This document shows, one piece after another, positions 56,731-64,000 of a stretch of DNA of 64,000 nucleotides. Below the pieces are notes generated by a model. It ran no database searches. It was given only the letters and a program-made list of their open reading frames with translations, and was not told the DNA's origin. The stretch comes from Dyadobacter sp. CY345. Its GTDB lineage: Bacteria > Bacteroidota > Bacteroidia > Cytophagales > Spirosomataceae. Made by a program: the position numbers and the translations under genes. Every line of letters starts with the position of its first letter. Within the stretch, counting starts at the first letter, position 1. The stretch spans positions 434,001 through 498,000 of the forward strand of contig NZ_JAKFFS010000001.1 of assembly GCF_021502725.1 (NCBI RefSeq), written 5' to 3'.

Positions 56731-57111
56731 TTATTCGATTGTCACCAATCGGTCTCTTTTTTGTTCGGTCAATTTGAATGAGCTTGTTTGCGTGGCGTCT
56801 TTTACAATAACTTTGATCTGATATGTTCCAGGTGTAAGCGCATCAACGTTTAGTTGCCGCCCAAATTTTTGACTATCTTTTTCAATGATTTCGCGGTATA
56901 TCACTTCTCCTGTTTCATTTTTTAAAAGTATGGTAGTTGGAAAGTCAGAACCGGCTTTTTCAACATAAACGTTTATTTTTCCTTTTTTGGTAGAATAAAT
57001 GCCCGTGCCGAATTGGGTTGATTTTTTGCTTCCGTTTTTATCTACCGCTACGGACGATAAAGGAATTATTAACGCCAGGGCGCATAGAATAAATTGTATT
57101 GAAGTTTTCAT
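56731..57111 (-). CDS. Small exported beta-sandwich protein, array member 1 (divergent)
   Basis: 126 residues. Sec signal peptide (MKTSIQFILCALALIIPLSS...A). The mature part shares a framework with the four following paralogues: FGTGIY, GKINVYVEK, TTILLKNETGEVIYREIIEK, QKFGRQLNVD, GTYQIKV and a final TEQKRDRLV. Strand pattern resembles the C-terminal sorting-type beta-sandwich of Bacteroidetes surface proteins, but here the domain stands alone. Family function unknown. It is the most diverged of the five and has its own transcription unit between terminators. Confidence 0.8.
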   Translation of the reverse strand: MKTSIQFILCALALIIPLSSVAVDKNGSKKSTQFGTGIYSTKKGKINVYVEKAGSDFPTTILLKNETGEVIYREIIEKDSQKFGRQLNVDALTPGTYQIKVIVKDATQTSSFKLTEQKRDRLVTIE

Positions 57112-57254
57112 GAGCTATATTGTTTAACTGGTTGGTAAATAATGAATGGTTGTTTTCTTATAGAAGCTTCAAAAAATTAGTCGTAGCTCTTCCTATCGAT
57201 GGAAACATTATTCTATTAATTCGTAAATTTTATTTACGATAAGCTTTAAAACCG

Positions 57255-57285
57255 GAAAGGGCTCCCAAAAACTGGGAGCCCTTTC
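57255..57285 (-). terminator. Terminator of cassette 1 (57336-58152)
   Basis: A perfect 13-bp stem (57255-57267 with 57273-57285), downstream of the gene at 57336. T-richness on the minus strand is modest. Confidence 0.8.
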
Positions 57286-57335
57286 TTTATCAATATGTCT
57301 ATTAAAATCTGTTTCTGAAAAAACAGAACCGTATT

Positions 57336-57719
57336 TTAATTAATCGTCAAAACGCGTTCGGTTTTTTGTTCAAGCAATTTGAAAGTTTTCGATTGTGTTT
57401 CGCCATTACTGATGATGTTGATCTCGTAATTACCAGCTTCCAGTTCTTCAAGGTTTAAAATACGTCCGAATTTCTGGTTGGTTTTTTCAATTACTTCCCG
57501 GTATACAATTTCACCTTTTTCGTTTTTTAAAAGCAACGTTGTGTTTGCCTCTGCATTTACTTTGTCGACCAGGACGTTGATTTTTCCGGCTTTGCTGGTA
57601 TAAATTCCGGTACCAAAGCCGGTCGATTTTTTGGTTCCTTTGTCTTCTGCGGAAGCGCTGAAAGCGAAAGAAGTAACAAGTGCAAAGGCACAGATGAAGG
57701 TTTTGATTGAATTTTTCAT
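57336..57719 (-). CDS. Small exported beta-sandwich protein, type A, cassette 1
   Basis: 127 residues. Signal peptide about 1-24 (SAFSASA/E). Mature framework FGTGIYTSKAGKINVLVDK, TTLLLKNEKGEIVYREVIEK, QKFGRILNLEELEAGNYEINI and a KLLEQKTERVLTI tail. Differs from its copy at 58426 at about five residues, all conservative. Downstream partner of the type-B gene at 57769. Function unknown; the signal peptide and lack of a membrane anchor suggest a periplasmic or secreted protein. Confidence 0.85.
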   Translation of the reverse strand: MKNSIKTFICAFALVTSFAFSASAEDKGTKKSTGFGTGIYTSKAGKINVLVDKVNAEANTTLLLKNEKGEIVYREVIEKTNQKFGRILNLEELEAGNYEINIISNGETQSKTFKLLEQKTERVLTIN

Positions 57720-57768
57720 GGTTTATTTATTTAATTTTTATGGCTAATATTTTACTTAAAAAAGGCTG

Positions 57769-58152
57769 TTACTTGATCTGGATATTACGTTCTGTTTTTT
57801 GTTCTGACAATTGGAACGACTTGGTCTGTGTTTCGTTTTTGCTCACGACATTGATTTCATATTGACCGGCGTCCAGTTTTTCAACGTTCAACACACGGCC
57901 AAATTTTTGGTTGTCTTTTTGAATCACTTCTCTGTAAACGACATCACCTTTTTCATTTTTGATAAGCAGCGTGGTGTTAGCTTCGGCATCTTGTTTGTCA
58001 ACAAGGACGTTGATTTTACCTCCCTTATTGATATAGATACCAGTCCCAAAACTGGATGCTTTTTTAACTTCTGTTTCTTTTGCCGAAGCAGCAAATCCGA
58101 GAGTAGTAACAAATGCTAAATCGTATGCGAAGGTTTTGATTGAATTTTTCAT
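57769..58152 (-). CDS. Small exported beta-sandwich protein, type B, cassette 1 (altered signal peptide)
   Basis: 127 residues, same framework (FGTGIYINKGGKINVLVDKQ, TTLLIKNEKGDVVYREVIQK, QKFGRVLNVEKLDAGQYEINVV). Its copy at 58860 has Ala11 in the signal peptide; this one has Asp11 (TFAYDLAFVT), a charge in the hydrophobic core. Export may be reduced, and this copy may be decaying. First gene of cassette 1; the gene at 57336 follows after 49 bases. Confidence 0.82.
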   Translation of the reverse strand: MKNSIKTFAYDLAFVTTLGFAASAKETEVKKASSFGTGIYINKGGKINVLVDKQDAEANTTLLIKNEKGDVVYREVIQKDNQKFGRVLNVEKLDAGQYEINVVSKNETQTKSFQLSEQKTERNIQIK

Positions 58153-58202
58153 GGCTAAATATATTTTGTGTTGTTGTTAACTGTTAGTCTTAAATTATGT
58201 GT

Positions 58203-58210
58203 CAAATGTA
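58203..58210 (-). promoter_or_regulatory. Candidate -7 element (TACATTTG, minus strand) of cassette 1
   Basis: Exact TAnnTTTG on the minus strand, 50 bases before the type-B start. The same element occurs at the same distance in cassette 2 because the upstream region is duplicated. Confidence 0.45.
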
Positions 58211-58344
58211 AGGTGATGGCAGGTACTATGTAATACAAAGTACACGAATGGATGGTTTTTGGTGATAAGGGGTTACCGGGATAAATAATTGAACGGTAAT
58301 TGGAAGTCTGGTTTTGCTTAAATTTTGTTTTCCTAATAGCAGCA

Positions 58345-58377
58345 AAAAGGCTTCTGAGATATGCTCAGAAGCCTTTT
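58345..58377 (-). terminator. Terminator of cassette 2 (58426-59243)
   Basis: A 14-bp stem (58345-58358 with 58364-58377), downstream of the type-A gene of cassette 2. It is not homologous to the cassette-1 terminator. Confidence 0.8.
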
Positions 58378-58425
58378 ATTTAAGTTATGGCTAATAGATG
58401 AGTTCTGAAAAGACAGAACCGTATT

Positions 58426-58809
58426 TTAATTAATCGTCAAAACGCGTTCGGTTTTTTGTTCAAGCAATTTGAAAGTTTTCGATTGCGTTTCGCCGTTACT
58501 GATGATGTTGATCTCGTAATTACCAGCTTCCAGTTCTTGAAGGTTTAAAACACGTCCGAATTTCTGGTTGGTTTTTTCAATTACTTCCCGGTATACGACT
58601 TCACCATTTTCATTTTTTAACAGCAAAGTTGTATTTGCCTCTGCATTTACTTTGTCGACCAGGACATTAATTTTTCCGGCTTTGCTGGTATAAATTCCGG
58701 TACCAAATCCGGTAGATTTTTTAGTTCCTTTGTCTTCTGCGGAAGCGTTGAAAGCGAAAGAAGTAACAAGCGCAAAGGCACAGATGAAGGTTTTGATTGA
58801 ATTTTTCAT
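58426..58809 (-). CDS. Small exported beta-sandwich protein, type A, cassette 2
   Basis: 127 residues. Near-identical to the gene at 57336; the differences are Ser to Asn late in the signal peptide, a KNENGEVVYREV segment, and a Gln in NLQELEAG. Same signal peptide type and same C-terminal EQKTERVLTI. Last gene of cassette 2. Confidence 0.85.
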   Translation of the reverse strand: MKNSIKTFICAFALVTSFAFNASAEDKGTKKSTGFGTGIYTSKAGKINVLVDKVNAEANTTLLLKNENGEVVYREVIEKTNQKFGRVLNLQELEAGNYEINIISNGETQSKTFKLLEQKTERVLTIN

Positions 58810-58859
58810 GGCTTATTTATTTTAATTTTTCTGGCTAATATTTTACTTAAAAAAGGCTG

Positions 58860-59243
58860 TTACTTGATCTGGATATTACGTTCTGTTTTTTGTTCTGACA
58901 ATTGGAACGACTTGGTCTGTATTTCGTTTTTGCTCACGACATTGATTTCATATTGACCGGCGTCCAGTTTTTCAACGTTCAACACACGGCCAAATTTTTG
59001 GTTGTCTTTTTGAATCACTTCTCTGTAAACAACATCTCCTTTTTCATTTTTGATAAGCAGCGTCGTGTTGGCTTCGGCATCTTGTTTTTCGACAAGGACG
59101 TTGATTTTACCTCCTTTATTGATGTAGATTCCTGTTCCAAAACTGGATGCTTTTTTAACTTCTGTTTCTTTTGCAGAAGCAGCAAATCCGAAAGAAGTAA
59201 CGAATGCTAATGCGTATGCGAAGGTTTTGATTGAATTTTTCAT
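58860..59243 (-). CDS. Small exported beta-sandwich protein, type B, cassette 2
   Basis: 127 residues. Intact signal peptide (FAYALAFVTSFGFAASA). Differs from the gene at 57769 at about five positions, including three in the signal peptide. Type B differs from type A mainly in the signal peptide, the KETEVKKASS start of the mature protein, and the KNExQTKSFQLSEQ end. Upstream region carries the duplicated -7 element at 59294-59301. It is the probable parental copy, since the other B gene has the damaged signal. Confidence 0.85.
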   Translation of the reverse strand: MKNSIKTFAYALAFVTSFGFAASAKETEVKKASSFGTGIYINKGGKINVLVEKQDAEANTTLLIKNEKGDVVYREVIQKDNQKFGRVLNVEKLDAGQYEINVVSKNEIQTKSFQLSEQKTERNIQIK

Positions 59244-59293
59244 GGCTAAATATATTTTGTGTTATTGTTATCTGTTAGTCTTAAAGTATGTGT

Positions 59294-59301
59294 CAAATGT
59301 A
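59294..59301 (-). promoter_or_regulatory. Candidate -7 element (TACATTTG, minus strand) of cassette 2
   Basis: Duplicate of the element at 58203-58210, again 50 bases before the start codon. Confidence 0.45.
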
Positions 59302-59535
59302 AGGTGATGGCAGGTACTATGTATTACAAAGTACACGAATGGATGGTTTTTGGTGATAAGTGGCAAGAGGATTAAATGAATAAATCAGTACCTAAAAATG
59401 TTGCTTTTGAAATTTATCTAACAGATGTTGAATCCGGGAAAAACGTTGCACGTACGTCGCCGTTTTTTCTTAAAAGAATACTTATGGGCGGATTTCCAAA
59501 AGTAAAAAGTCACTCAACCGAATGCTTAAAAACAA

Positions 59536-59569
59536 AAAGCAGTTTCCCGAATTCTCGAAAAACTGCTTT
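59536..59569. terminator. Terminator of the MFS operon
   Basis: A 10-bp stem (59536-59545 with 59560-59569), A-rich before and T-rich after, just downstream of the MFS stop on the minus strand. Confidence 0.7.
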
Positions 59570-59596
59570 CTTGTTTTATTTGAATATCAATCCTGA

Positions 59597-60838
59597 CTAA
59601 TCTTTCTCAACGAAATTCATATCCTTTGTGAAGGTTTCTTCTAAAAAGTATAAGGCGATCAGAGCGACTATGCTGGTGCATATCCCCAGCATTAGTCCAC
59701 TGTTGATAACACCAAGATCCGGTTTAAATTGAACAAATAAGGCTGCAAGCGGGATTGTCGCGCCGCGTACAAAATTTGGGACAGTAGTTGCTACCGTGGC
59801 GCGGAGATTTGTGCCGAAAAGTTCTGCGGCGATGGTGATAAATAAAGTCCAATAACCGTTGCAGAAACCCAGGAAGGCGCAAACGATATAAAATGAGAAT
59901 GCATCTTTTAAAGGAATGAGTAAATAAACAGCCATCATGCAGACTGACAACAAGATAAATAACCCAATAACCTTTTTTCTGCTCTGTAAATACTGGCTCA
60001 ATAAACCGCTCGCAATATCACCAAAAACCTGTCCTGAAAAAGCAAGCATAACTGCCTTGCCGGCATTCACACCGACAACGCCTTTTGCAGTTCCGAATTC
60101 AGGAGAAAATGTGATCAGGATACCCACGACAAACCATATCGGCAGCCCGACTAGAATAGCCATCAGGTATTTTCCGAAGCGTTTACCATTGCCGAGAATC
60201 AGCATGATATTTCCCTTGTCGACACTTTTCTCTTTAATTTTTTCGAACATACCTGACTCAAAAACATTGAACCGAAGCACGAGAAGCAATAAACCCATAC
60301 CGCCTCCTACAAAATAGGAGATCCGCCAGGCAAAAAGATCGGCTACAAAATAAGCAAGAATTGCGCCGAGAACTCCTAAAGTCGCCACCAGGGTCGTTCC
60401 ATATCCGCGAACTTCCTTTGGCAGAACTTCGGTAACAAGCGTAATTCCCGCGCCTAGCTCGCCTGCTAAACCAACACCTGCGATAAAACGGAGTATAGCA
60501 TATTGATCTACGGATGTAACAAATCCGTTACCAATATTGGCAAGGGAATACATGATAATTGACCCGAAAAGCACAGAAAGACGTCCCTTTTTATCGGCAA
60601 TAATTCCCCACAAAACACCGCCGATCAGCATACCTGCCATCTGGTAATTCAGTAACCTTATACCTTGTGTTAAAAGCTGATCATCGACAACATTTAAAGC
60701 TTTCAAACTGGGAACCCGAACGACGCTGAACAAAAAAAGATCATACATATCCACCAGATAACCAAGTGCAGCAACGATGACCGGCACCTGCATGAGCTGC
60801 GATAACAAAGACGGACGGGATTCTGGAATGACGGACAT
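59597..60838 (-). CDS. MFS transporter
   Basis: 413 residues, 12 predicted helices. The MFS loop motif WGIIADKKGRLSVLFGS lies between helices 2 and 3, and RFIAGVGLAGELGAGITLVTEVLPKEVRGYGTT matches the metabolite:H+ symporter group. It is the last gene of an operon with a TIM-barrel isomerase, a Gfo/Idh enzyme and an SDR, so a sugar, polyol or sugar acid is the likely substrate. Confidence 0.92.
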   Translation of the reverse strand: MSVIPESRPSLLSQLMQVPVIVAALGYLVDMYDLFLFSVVRVPSLKALNVVDDQLLTQGIRLLNYQMAGMLIGGVLWGIIADKKGRLSVLFGSIIMYSLANIGNGFVTSVDQYAILRFIAGVGLAGELGAGITLVTEVLPKEVRGYGTTLVATLGVLGAILAYFVADLFAWRISYFVGGGMGLLLLVLRFNVFESGMFEKIKEKSVDKGNIMLILGNGKRFGKYLMAILVGLPIWFVVGILITFSPEFGTAKGVVGVNAGKAVMLAFSGQVFGDIASGLLSQYLQSRKKVIGLFILLSVCMMAVYLLIPLKDAFSFYIVCAFLGFCNGYWTLFITIAAELFGTNLRATVATTVPNFVRGATIPLAALFVQFKPDLGVINSGLMLGICTSIVALIALYFLEETFTKDMNFVEKD

Positions 60839-60844
60839 GGCGGT

Positions 60845-60991
60845 TTAGGTTTTAGCGTTTAGGCATTAGCTGTTAGCTCGGATCAACGGAATATTTCTAT
60901 TTCAAAAACATTTTTAAAAGTGATCTGGTAATTCCAAAAGTGTTTAGAGGGGAAGAATGCTAAAAGCTAACCGCTCGTAGCCAACAGCTAA
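60845..60991. repeat. Intergenic inverted repeat between SDR and MFS genes
   Basis: A 13-bp terminal inverted repeat (60866-60878 ttagctgttagct with 60979-60991, one wobble), with further TTAGGTTTTAGC-type words. The 12-mer at 60845-60856 also occurs at 19158-19169. The right arm ends two bases before the SDR stop codon. Confidence 0.7.
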
Positions 60992-60992
60992 G

Positions 60993-61763
60993 TCAAAGTC
61001 TGTCAATCAGCATTCCGCCATCAACACCGATTACCTGACCGGTCGAGTAGGGGAAATCTCCCCGCGTTAGTGATGCAACAGCTTTTCCCACATCTTCCGG
61101 CGTACCCCAGCGTGGTTGCAACGCCATCCCGTTTTCAAAAAGTGTATTGTATTTTTCCTGTACTTTGGAAGTCATATCCGTAGCGATGACGCCCGGTCGG
61201 ATTTCAAATACCGGGATATTGTATTCAGCCAAACGCACAGCAAATAAAGCACTGGTCATTGCCAGGCCAGCTTTGGAAACACAATACTCGCCGCGGTTAA
61301 TAGATACGACGGTGGCAGAAATAGATGTTACAAAAATGATCGTTGCTTCAAAAGCATAATTGTTCTGTTTTGTATGTGCCATTTTCTTCGCAACACTTTG
61401 CGTAAAGAAAAATGGCCCTTCCAGATTTGTCGTTAATATTTCCTGATAATTTTCCAGCGTCGTTTCCAACAGATCCAAACGGACCCTTGGAGCGATACCG
61501 GCATTATTTACGAGTAAATTAATCTGTCCAAAATGGCTATACGCTTTTTCAATAATCGATTCCCGATTCTCAGCTATGGCAATACTTCCCTGACAATAAA
61601 GCACTTCTGCGCCTAATCCACGAAGTTCATTTAGCGGTTCAATGACAAATTCTTCGTCACGAACACCGTTTATGGCAAGATTATAACCTTCTTTGCCAAG
61701 GGCTTTCGCGATACCAAAACCTATTCCACGGCTTCCGCCAGTAATTAATGCTGTCTTTTTCAT
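60993..61763 (-). CDS. SDR-family NAD(P) oxidoreductase (FabG-like)
   Basis: 256 residues from the ATG at 61763; an earlier in-frame ATG at 61862 overlaps the upstream gene. Cofactor motif TGGSRGIG (8-15), NNAG (86-89), catalytic Ser147, Tyr160 and Lys164 (GEYCVSKAGL). Likely oxidises a sugar or sugar-derived alcohol, given the operon. It starts 25 bases after the Gfo/Idh stop. Confidence 0.94.
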   Translation of the reverse strand: MKKTALITGGSRGIGFGIAKALGKEGYNLAINGVRDEEFVIEPLNELRGLGAEVLYCQGSIAIAENRESIIEKAYSHFGQINLLVNNAGIAPRVRLDLLETTLENYQEILTTNLEGPFFFTQSVAKKMAHTKQNNYAFEATIIFVTSISATVVSINRGEYCVSKAGLAMTSALFAVRLAEYNIPVFEIRPGVIATDMTSKVQEKYNTLFENGMALQPRWGTPEDVGKAVASLTRGDFPYSTGQVIGVDGGMLIDRL

Positions 61764-61788
61764 GAAAAGCGATATTTGGAAAAGACTT

Positions 61789-62934
61789 CTATAAATCTTC
61801 AATCGTAACCCACTGACGTTTTTCCCAGCTTTCAATTCCTTTTTCAGCCAACTGAACACCACGCGCGCCGGCTTTCAAATCCCAGGGGAAAGGCGTATCG
61901 ATCACCACGTGTTTCAGGAATAATTCCCATTGTGTTTTGAAGGCATTATCGAAATTTTCCTGTTCCGGTACTTTTGACCAGCCTTCAAAAAATGGAATTG
62001 GCTGCGCGATATCGGGATTCCAGACAGGTTTTGGTGTATTTCCATAATGCTGTGTGTAACATTCACGCAAACCGGCAACCGCAGAGCCCTTAGTTCCGTC
62101 TACTTGCAAAGTGAGCAGATCGTCACGTCGCACACGAACGGTCCAGGAAGAATTGAACTGAGCGATGACATTATCTTCCAATTCAAACGTGGCATAACAC
62201 GCATCGTCTGCGGTACATTTATATGGTTTCCCGTTTTCATCAATTCTTTCAGGAATATGGGTCGCACCCAGACAAGAAACTGCTTTTACTTTACCAAAAA
62301 GATTGTCCAGCACATACCGCCAGTGGCAAAGCATATCGACAATAATTCCACCGTCATCTTCCTTGCGGTAGTTCCAGGAAGGGCGCTGAGCCGGAACGGT
62401 ATGCCCTTCAAAAACCCAGTATCCGAATTCGCCACGGACTGAAAGTATTTTTCCGAAAAAGCCATTTTCCATTAATCGCATCAATTTCAGCATACCTGGA
62501 AGCCATAATTTATCCTGAACAACACCATTTTTAAGTCCGGCAGCTGTTGCCAGTTCGTATAGTTCCAGTGCTTCTTCTGTGGTGGTTCCTGTCGGTTTTT
62601 CGCAATAAATATGTTTCCCTGCCAAAATTGCCTTTTTTACCGCAGGCGCGCGGCGGCCGGTAACCTGTGCGTCAAAATAAATCTGGAAATGCGGATCTGC
62701 TAAAACAGAATCCAGGTCTGTTGTAAATTTGTTAATGCCCGATTGTTTTCCAAGTGCTTCCAGCTTTGATGCATTTCTTCCAACCAGGATTGGATCAGGC
62801 ATAATAACCTCATCGGCTGATATTTTCACACCACCTTGATCGATAATGGCTTTAATCGAACGAAGTAAATGCTGGTTTGTTCCCATCCGGCCAGTTACGC
62901 CGTTCATGATAATGCCAATAGTATGAGTTTTCAT
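61789..62934 (-). CDS. Gfo/Idh/MocA-family oxidoreductase, cytoplasmic
   Basis: 381 residues from the ATG at 62934 ([20 protein letters not shown]). The Rossmann motif is unusual (GVTGRMG, like dihydrodipicolinate-reductase-type folds). [12 protein letters not shown] supplies the catalytic Lys region, and a [19 protein letters not shown] segment follows. No signal peptide, unlike the Tat-exported paralogue at 54413. Second gene of the sugar operon. Confidence 0.93.
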   Translation of the reverse strand: MKTHTIGIIMNGVTGRMGTNQHLLRSIKAIIDQGGVKISADEVIMPDPILVGRNASKLEALGKQSGINKFTTDLDSVLADPHFQIYFDAQVTGRRAPAVKKAILAGKHIYCEKPTGTTTEEALELYELATAAGLKNGVVQDKLWLPGMLKLMRLMENGFFGKILSVRGEFGYWVFEGHTVPAQRPSWNYRKEDDGGIIVDMLCHWRYVLDNLFGKVKAVSCLGATHIPERIDENGKPYKCTADDACYATFELEDNVIAQFNSSWTVRVRRDDLLTLQVDGTKGSAVAGLRECYTQHYGNTPKPVWNPDIAQPIPFFEGWSKVPEQENFDNAFKTQWELFLKHVVIDTPFPWDLKAGARGVQLAEKGIESWEKRQWVTIEDL

Positions 62935-63008
62935 TTTTTGTAGGTTTTGGCGGTTAGCTTTTGGCAAAATGTAGTTTTTGTATTTTGAGTCAATTATGAT
63001 AAGCAAGC

Positions 63009-63827
63009 CTACACGTGTTGTATAAAGGCGTCTGTTATTTCTTTGAGAAAAATATTCTGATCTTTTGCCCAGTGGATATTAGAAAATATCTCGACCTCAC
63101 AAAAACCATCAAATCCCGTCGCCTCAACCCAACTTCGTATTTTTTTCAGGTTTATACAGCCTTCTCCCATCAATCCACGGTCATTCAAAAGGTCGATTGT
63201 ATTTACTTTCCAATCGCAAACATGGTAAGCGAAAAGATTTCCATTGGCTCCGCAGCGTGCAATTTCTTTTTCTAAATCCTGGTCCCACCACAAATGATAT
63301 ACATCCACAGCTACACCGACATAGGCAGATTTGAATAATTCCGCCATATCATTAGCCTGCCCGAGCGTGTTGATCGCAGAACGGTCTGCGGCATACATGG
63401 GATGTAAAGGTTCGATGGCAAGTTTTACATTAAGCTTTTCTGCCAGCGGCAAAATCGCTTCGATACCTTCGCGTATCTGATTTCTTGAAATGTCCAGAGA
63501 TTGGTCAGGCGAGGCGCCACAAACCAGCACGATCATCGGAGCTCCCAAAGTTGCGGCTTCTTCGAGCAGTTTTTTATTATGATCAATCGCCTGCGCTCGT
63601 CCGGCGCTGCTGGTATGTGGAAAAAAGCCACCCCTGACATAAGAAACAATTTCCAAACCGGCACTGCGAATAATTTCTCCGGCGTGTTTGGGCCCTATAC
63701 CTTCCGTAGCATTTTGCCAGACACTAATTCCCTTGATTCCCGCAGCCGCATATTTTTCAACCGCCACAGGAAGAGCCCACGGTTTTGTAGTAATGGTATG
63801 GATGCAGCAACGATCAAGAGAAAGCAT
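63009..63827 (-). CDS. Sugar phosphate isomerase/epimerase-like TIM-barrel protein
   Basis: 272 residues. AP_endonuc_2/xylose-isomerase-like barrel: [10 protein letters not shown] near the start, [20 protein letters not shown] (metal-binding Glu), [13 protein letters not shown] (Asp/His), YHVCDWK and [10 protein letters not shown]. The start ATG at 63827 gives [17 protein letters not shown]. First gene of the four-gene operon; its upstream region is repeat-derived. Likely an isomerase or epimerase of keto sugars; specificity unknown. Confidence 0.92.
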   Translation of the reverse strand: MLSLDRCCIHTITTKPWALPVAVEKYAAAGIKGISVWQNATEGIGPKHAGEIIRSAGLEIVSYVRGGFFPHTSSAGRAQAIDHNKKLLEEAATLGAPMIVLVCGASPDQSLDISRNQIREGIEAILPLAEKLNVKLAIEPLHPMYAADRSAINTLGQANDMAELFKSAYVGVAVDVYHLWWDQDLEKEIARCGANGNLFAYHVCDWKVNTIDLLNDRGLMGEGCINLKKIRSWVEATGFDGFCEVEIFSNIHWAKDQNIFLKEITDAFIQHV

Positions 63828-63837
63828 GTTGTTTTAA

Positions 63838-63938
63838 TGTTTAATTGTTAAGGGTTAATTGTTAATGGTTAAGGGTTAATTGTTAATGATTAATTGTTAA
63901 GGGTTAATGGGTAACTTTTAGGGATTAATTGTTAATGA
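63838..63938. repeat. GGGTTAATTGTTAATG-type tandem low-complexity repeats
   Basis: Five copies of TTAATTGTTAA are interspersed with GGGTTAA and TAATGG words, immediately upstream of the sugar operon. No spacers of constant length, so not a CRISPR array. Confidence 0.8.
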
Positions 63939-64000
63939 TCGGGTTGGTAAAGTGTTCATTATGTGGGTTAAGTGTTGATTATTGGAGCTTTGAGAGGGTT

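Larger units (their letters stand above)
57308..59360. repeat. Tandem segmental duplication of a two-gene cassette
   Basis: Block 1 (about 57308-58270) and block 2 (about 58398-59360) repeat with a ~1090-base offset. Each has the same order: conserved upstream region, type-B gene, 49-50 base spacer, type-A gene. Proteins differ at about 5 of 127 positions between blocks. The blocks are separated by the unrelated terminator hairpin 58345-58377. Confidence 0.92.

Noticed and set aside
59376..59600. 74-codon plus-strand frame
   Set aside because: It crosses the MFS terminator hairpin, overlaps the MFS stop and shows no domain or signal peptide.
63838..63938. Possible CRISPR array
   Set aside because: Repeats are short, overlapping and AT-rich, with no unique spacers and no cas genes in the window.

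Overview
The window looks like chromosomal DNA of a Bacteroidetes bacterium of the Cytophagales type; Dyadobacter or a close relative is my best guess. The evidence is two SusC/SusD pairs, a TonB receptor/DUF4249 pair, an ECF sigma/FecR module feeding an STN-domain SusC, a GH92 mannosidase, many lipobox signal peptides, weak Shine-Dalgarno sites, and several TAnnTTTG-type promoter elements. I see no rRNA, tRNA, prophage, IS element or CRISPR array.

Region by region. 1-2.4 kb: 3' end of a GMC oxidoreductase, an Rpn-type nuclease with a KEG-repeat tail, and a tiny membrane protein. 2.5-9.3 kb: cell-surface signalling locus (ECF sigma, FecR anti-sigma, STN-SusC, SusD) convergent with xylA. 10.7-22.1 kb: mostly housekeeping genes: PpiD-like foldase, SCP2 protein, pdxJ, YqeY, CvpA, rlmN, phosphate transporter, nadA-nadB. 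22.3-34.3 kb: a compact accessory locus with two vanadium haloperoxidase-like lipoproteins around a SusC/SusD pair and a giant FG-GAP/ASPIC (CRTAC1-like) lipoprotein. 34.4-42.4 kb: patatin, HicAB, metallo-hydrolase, GH92, a FAD amine oxidase whose D-amino-acid-oxidase motifs appear in circularly permuted order, and threonine aldolase. 42.6-56.7 kb: secreted and lipoprotein genes, TetR, TonB receptor + DUF4249, M3 peptidase, SMP-30 protein, rlmF, DUF3050, Tat-exported Gfo/Idh oxidoreductase, VOC dioxygenase. 56.7-59.4 kb: five small paralogous exported proteins, four of them made by a recent tandem duplication of a two-gene cassette. 59.6-63.8 kb: a four-gene minus-strand operon (TIM-barrel isomerase, Gfo/Idh, SDR, MFS) for an unidentified sugar or polyol.

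The genes fit a free-living heterotroph that degrades polymers. Outer-membrane SusCD and TonB receptors import oligomers, surface lipoproteins and periplasmic hydrolases process them, and inner-membrane MFS plus cytosolic dehydrogenases and isomerases finish the work. Several intergenic regions carry dispersed low-complexity inverted repeats. One of them has extended the reading frame of a haloperoxidase. The most unusual observation is the permuted FAD oxidase at 39215-40363, followed by the haloperoxidase/SusCD/FG-GAP locus.
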